Below, one piece after another: positions 60,813 through 64,000 of a stretch of 64,000 nt of DNA. Numbering within the stretch: position 1 is the first letter of the stretch; every line of letters begins with the position of its first letter. The notes below the pieces were generated by a model. The model saw only the letters and a list, made by a program, of their open reading frames with translations. It had not been told where the DNA came from and made no database searches. A program made the position numbers and the translations under genes. The DNA is from CAZFBA01 sp964517135 (lineage in GTDB: Bacteria > Cyanobacteriota > Vampirovibrionia > JBFMGH01). Location: NCBI GenBank assembly GCA_964517135.1, contig CAZFBA010000011.1, forward strand, positions 43,145 to 107,144, written 5' to 3'.

Positions 60813-63800
60813 ATGGGAGAAAATAATATAGCCTATAAAAGATATACCCTTCTCTACCTGGTCTTTCTGGTAGTATTGTCTCTATTTGAACCTGCATATG
60901 CACAACAAATTGTTGTGGATGGTAAAACTGCTACGGTTGTAACAAAAAGCGGCTCTGTTACTGATGTTTCTACAACTACAGTCAAAAATAAAAACGCTTT
61001 TAACTCTTTTGAAAAATTTAATGTCAAAAGCGGGCAAAAAGTCAATCTTCATCTGCCTGATAAGGCTGACAACCTTATCAATCTGGTTCATTCAGAAAAA
61101 TCTGTTATCAATGGCACTCTGAACTCAATAAAAAACAATCAGGTCGGAGGCAATGTCTATCTGGTAAACCCTCATGGCGTTACAGTAGGCCCGGAAGGCA
61201 CTGTAAACGTTGGCAGCCTTACTGCTATTACCCCTACAAAAGAATATATGAACAGTTTCTTTACCTCTCCTGGCAACCCGAATACCGGTTCTGTTGAATC
61301 TCTTCTAAATGGAACAGCACCTATCAACCCTGAAGCCTCTATAGAAGTACAGGGAAATATTTACGCCATTGAAAACGTCAAACTTGATACCGGATCAGTA
61401 GTAAATACCGGCAATATAAGGGCCGGCCCTGAAGCCAGAGAGCATATTCTTTCTACAGAAGATATTGTCAATACAGGAGGCTATGAAAATTCAACCATAA
61501 CTCAGAACTCTCAGGGTGAAATAATTATTAAGGCACAAAAAGACATACTAAATAACGGGCTGGTTTCTGTTAATGGTATTGATAACAACAACGCCGGAAA
61601 CATAACCATAACTGCAAAAGGTGACATAACACTTGAAAAAGATTCTTATATAGCAGCAAGGGGACAGGGAGAAAATTCCAGCGGTGGAGACATCTATATC
61701 TTTGCTGATGACACTGCTTCATTTGACAGTGGAGCCATCATTGACTTCAGAGGAGGCGATATATCAGGAGATGGTGGTTTTGCTGAACTTAGTGCTGCTA
61801 AACATGTATTATTAAATGGCGGAACTTTTCTGGGCAAAGCAGTTAATGGCATAAATGGATCTGCTTTGATTGATCCACCAGATCTAACTATTTCAAATGA
61901 TGAGACATCAGATGGTGCTAATCTAACTTTCCAGGCTGATGACTGGATTCTAGTCGAAAGTGGCGTCACAATTTCATCCAGAAATATCTCTGGTAGTGAC
62001 CACTTAACAGACCCCTCTCAGGGTAATTCAGGTTCTATTACTTTTGATACACAAGATTTAACTATACAAAGTGGTTCTTATATTTTATCTTTTGCTGACG
62101 GAGGTTATGATGCTGGCGAAATACACTTCCTTTGCGATACGCTGTCTCTGAGTTCACCGGTTAATTCAGGAGCAGCGACAACTTATCTGAGAAAACAAAA
62201 TGATGGCAATATTAATATAGCCAGCGTAGGCTATATTTCTGCTGCTGATTTATCAAATATAACTGCTGACACTATACAGATCGGCAACTATGGCGGCACT
62301 TTTGAAACCAAACATATACAGTTTTATGAGGCTGTAACAACTTCTTCAAATCTGATATTACGTGCAGATAATGATATAATAATTAATTCAGCAATTACTG
62401 CCGGTTCTATTAACGGCATATCAGGATCAGGTCTTGTCAACATCAATGGTAACATTACATCGACAGGTAATATAGATTTAGAGGCCGATAATACACTTTT
62501 GGTAAACTCCGGATACACTATTGATGCTGATGGATACATTACTCTCAAAGCAAATGGCCCTGATACTACTAGCAAAGCACTGCAAATAGACCCGAATGTA
62601 ACACTCAATGCAGGTGGAAATATCACCCTTAACCAGACAAGTAACACTGGGGGCATATTAATAGATTCTTCTGAACTGATTTCTGGTGGAACTATATCAA
62701 TTGACAGCAACAATGGTGCCGGTTATGAACTTCGTCTAATAAGTTCATTGTTTCATAGTAACGGAAATATCTTAGTTAATTCAAATAATGAACTTTTTCT
62801 GAGCGGGTCTAACACCTTTAGAACCCCTTCTGCCAGTCAAATCATAATAACCTCAAATGCAAATGTTAATATTGTAAATAACACAAACTATTTCATAAAT
62901 GGCGACCTTGAAATTACAACCCCGGCAGATATTTATTTTAACTCAGGAAACCTGCTTTCAACAACCAGCAATGAAATTGGAACCCATACAATTGAAATTA
63001 ATCTTTCTGGCAATATTGATGCCGCTACAACAATTACTGCTGATTATATCGTTGATGCATCAAATGTTGAAATACCAAATTTAATTCTTGGTGGTGGCAG
63101 CGGAGATATTAATCTTAATGCCTCTAATATTCTCGGAACAGGTTTTATACAGACAGAAGGCAGCCTGGCTGATCTTACAATTACCAACAACTCAAATAAA
63201 AACCTTATTCTTAATGATATAACCCTTACATTTGCACCTGCCGGAGATATTTTTTATAACGGAACCCGCCAGCCCGATGGTGTACCTCTGGGTACAGTTA
63301 ACGTTAATATCTCTAATTCAGGTATACCAACCTATAAAGGTGAACTTCTCATCCAGAATGCTGGTACTGGCGATATTGTTATTAATGGAACTTTACGTAA
63401 TGAGTCTGGTATTAATGATGGCCTGATAGCAAAAGCCTCTATCGATTCATCAGGTAATATTGAAACATATGGCGGAATAAATGCTTACTATGACGGAGGA
63501 TTAAACGGGTATGTAATAGATCCTTATTCTATTAATTACGATAATTATGGCACTATAAGTATTCTATCTTATTCTAACTTTTCTGGCCCCGGAACAATTG
63601 AAACAGTTGCAGGTAATAATGGTATAGAAATTTTTAACGAGAATAATCAAAGATTATACATAGAAGGTCTTTTAATTAACGGAGAAGCACATAATATAAT
63701 ATATAATAACAAGATAAGAACCGGTTCTATAAATGGCGTCAATGTTAATAGTGGTGCAAATTTTAGCAAAGCTGATATTAAAGTTACCTCAACCATTTCA

Positions 63801-63962
63801 CAGATTGTCATTAATGGAAACATAACAAATCACTACAGAATTGATAACATAAGCAACAAACATCTTGAAATTGATGAGTTTGATAATCCAGTAGGGCCAG
63901 TAAATATCGATTATGACATTATTGGTGATTTAATCGTATACGATGTTTTCTTGTATGTTTAA
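60813..63962 (+). CDS. Filamentous-haemagglutinin-type two-partner-secretion exoprotein
   Basis: A 1049-residue surface protein. A signal peptide (YLVFLVVLSLFEPAYAQQ) is followed by the TPS secretion domain of the FhaB type (about 30-260) with FNSFEKFNVKSGQKVNLHLP, NQVGGNVYLVNPHGVTVGPE and GTVNVGSLTAITPT. The remainder is a repetitive parallel beta-helix rich in Asn, Gly, Ile and Ser (GNITITAKGDITLE; GNINIASVG-like turns). It is exported across the outer membrane by a TpsB partner, which is not seen here. No toxin domain is recognisable, and the frame stops inside the window at YDVFLYV, so it is either a short adhesin or truncated by a frameshift near its end. Confidence 0.9.
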   Translation: MGENNIAYKRYTLLYLVFLVVLSLFEPAYAQQIVVDGKTATVVTKSGSVTDVSTTTVKNKNAFNSFEKFNVKSGQKVNLHLPDKADNLINLVHSEKSVINGTLNSIKNNQVGGNVYLVNPHGVTVGPEGTVNVGSLTAITPTKEYMNSFFTSPGNPNTGSVESLLNGTAPINPEASIEVQGNIYAIENVKLDTGSVVNTGNIRAGPEAREHILSTEDIVNTGGYENSTITQNSQGEIIIKAQKDILNNGLVSVNGIDNNNAGNITITAKGDITLEKDSYIAARGQGENSSGGDIYIFADDTASFDSGAIIDFRGGDISGDGGFAELSAAKHVLLNGGTFLGKAVNGINGSALIDPPDLTISNDETSDGANLTFQADDWILVESGVTISSRNISGSDHLTDPSQGNSGSITFDTQDLTIQSGSYILSFADGGYDAGEIHFLCDTLSLSSPVNSGAATTYLRKQNDGNINIASVGYISAADLSNITADTIQIGNYGGTFETKHIQFYEAVTTSSNLILRADNDIIINSAITAGSINGISGSGLVNINGNITSTGNIDLEADNTLLVNSGYTIDADGYITLKANGPDTTSKALQIDPNVTLNAGGNITLNQTSNTGGILIDSSELISGGTISIDSNNGAGYELRLISSLFHSNGNILVNSNNELFLSGSNTFRTPSASQIIITSNANVNIVNNTNYFINGDLEITTPADIYFNSGNLLSTTSNEIGTHTIEINLSGNIDAATTITADYIVDASNVEIPNLILGGGSGDINLNASNILGTGFIQTEGSLADLTITNNSNKNLILNDITLTFAPAGDIFYNGTRQPDGVPLGTVNVNISNSGIPTYKGELLIQNAGTGDIVINGTLRNESGINDGLIAKASIDSSGNIETYGGINAYYDGGLNGYVIDPYSINYDNYGTISILSYSNFSGPGTIETVAGNNGIEIFNENNQRLYIEGLLINGEAHNIIYNNKIRTGSINGVNVNSGANFSKADIKVTSTISQIVINGNITNHYRIDNISNKHLEIDEFDNPVGPVNIDYDIIGDLIVYDVFLYV

Positions 63963-64000
63963 ATTATTGGTTTTAAATTTGTTCAAATGTACCATTAAGT

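Noticed and set aside
1..64000. CRISPR arrays, prophage genes, insertion sequences with transposase, rRNA or tRNA genes
   Set aside because: None was seen; there are no regular direct repeats with spacers and no transposase, integrase or phage structural motifs.

Overview
The window is a single 64 kb stretch of AT-rich bacterial DNA from a draft assembly; a run of exactly 100 N at 18076-18175 marks a scaffold join. Gene content points to a flagellated diderm. Outer-envelope genes are kdsB (LPS KDO activation), a BamB-like lipoprotein, two TolC-like hairpin proteins and a two-partner-secretion adhesin. The division gene sepF next to yggS is more typical of Firmicutes, Actinobacteria and Cyanobacteria. 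SepF plus an outer membrane, GlgC and cyanobacterial-style TPS exoproteins suggest the non-photosynthetic Cyanobacteriota side (Melainabacteria/Vampirovibrionia, Margulisbacteria or a similar deep lineage). This is inference from gene content only; no rRNA or tRNA gene was seen.

Layout. 1-4.4 kb (minus): a CDF metal transporter fused to CBS domains (cut by the window edge), two paralogous TolC-hairpin proteins and a prepilin-like protein. 4.7-8.3 kb (minus): pheS-pheT. 9-15 kb (plus): an unknown protein, BamB-like lipoprotein, kdsB, an unknown protein, ndk, tgt. 15.2-17.8 kb (minus): a YvyF-like Zn/HTH protein, then a Cys-rich peptide, SpoU methyltransferase and tatC. 18.3-23.5 kb (plus): rlmN, TPR protein, NIF3-like, ferredoxin-type aldo/keto reductase, TPR protein in one tight run. 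24.2-28.7 kb (plus): yggS-sepF, then lepA-glgC. 28.8-33.9 kb (minus): a flagellar export/C-ring operon with FliM/FliN-like, FliO, FliP, FliQ, a secretin-N-like protein and FliR. 34-41.3 kb: matrixin-like lipoprotein, macro-domain protein, plsY, a ThiF/TusA-like pair, a MerR/two-CW regulator and several candidate small genes. 41.7-46 kb: EamA transporter, a Gln/Met/Ala-rich GDPH protein and an XRE regulator. 46-52.3 kb: pth, amidohydrolase, TPR protein, DUF364-like protein and TrmO-like protein. 52.7-60.5 kb: CHASE2-GGDEF cyclase, a tandem pair of YvyF-like proteins, a LysM-like protein, a membrane protein, a U32-like protein and an SDR. 60.8-64 kb: a haemagglutinin-type exoprotein.

Intergenic DNA holds three kinds of structure. 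R1 is an interspersed element with imperfect inverted ends (at least five copies, 75-362 bp) that looks like a miniature inverted-repeat element. R2 is a hairpin-bearing repeat of about 44 bp. There are also very long perfect palindromes. Several start/terminator-bounded stretches appear to encode small peptides or small RNAs: 9.7-9.9, 38.0-38.25, 39.8-40.16, 42.87-43.13 and 48.1-48.5 kb.

The most interesting points are the GDPH protein at 43.7 kb with a canonical EF-hand loop beside a possible self-cleavage site; the oddities of the flagellar operon (FliQ with a 200-residue tail and a secretin-N-like protein inserted before fliR); the three YvyF-like paralogues; the CDF-CBS fusion; the R1 element family; and a compact two-peptide unit at 39.8-40.16 kb.
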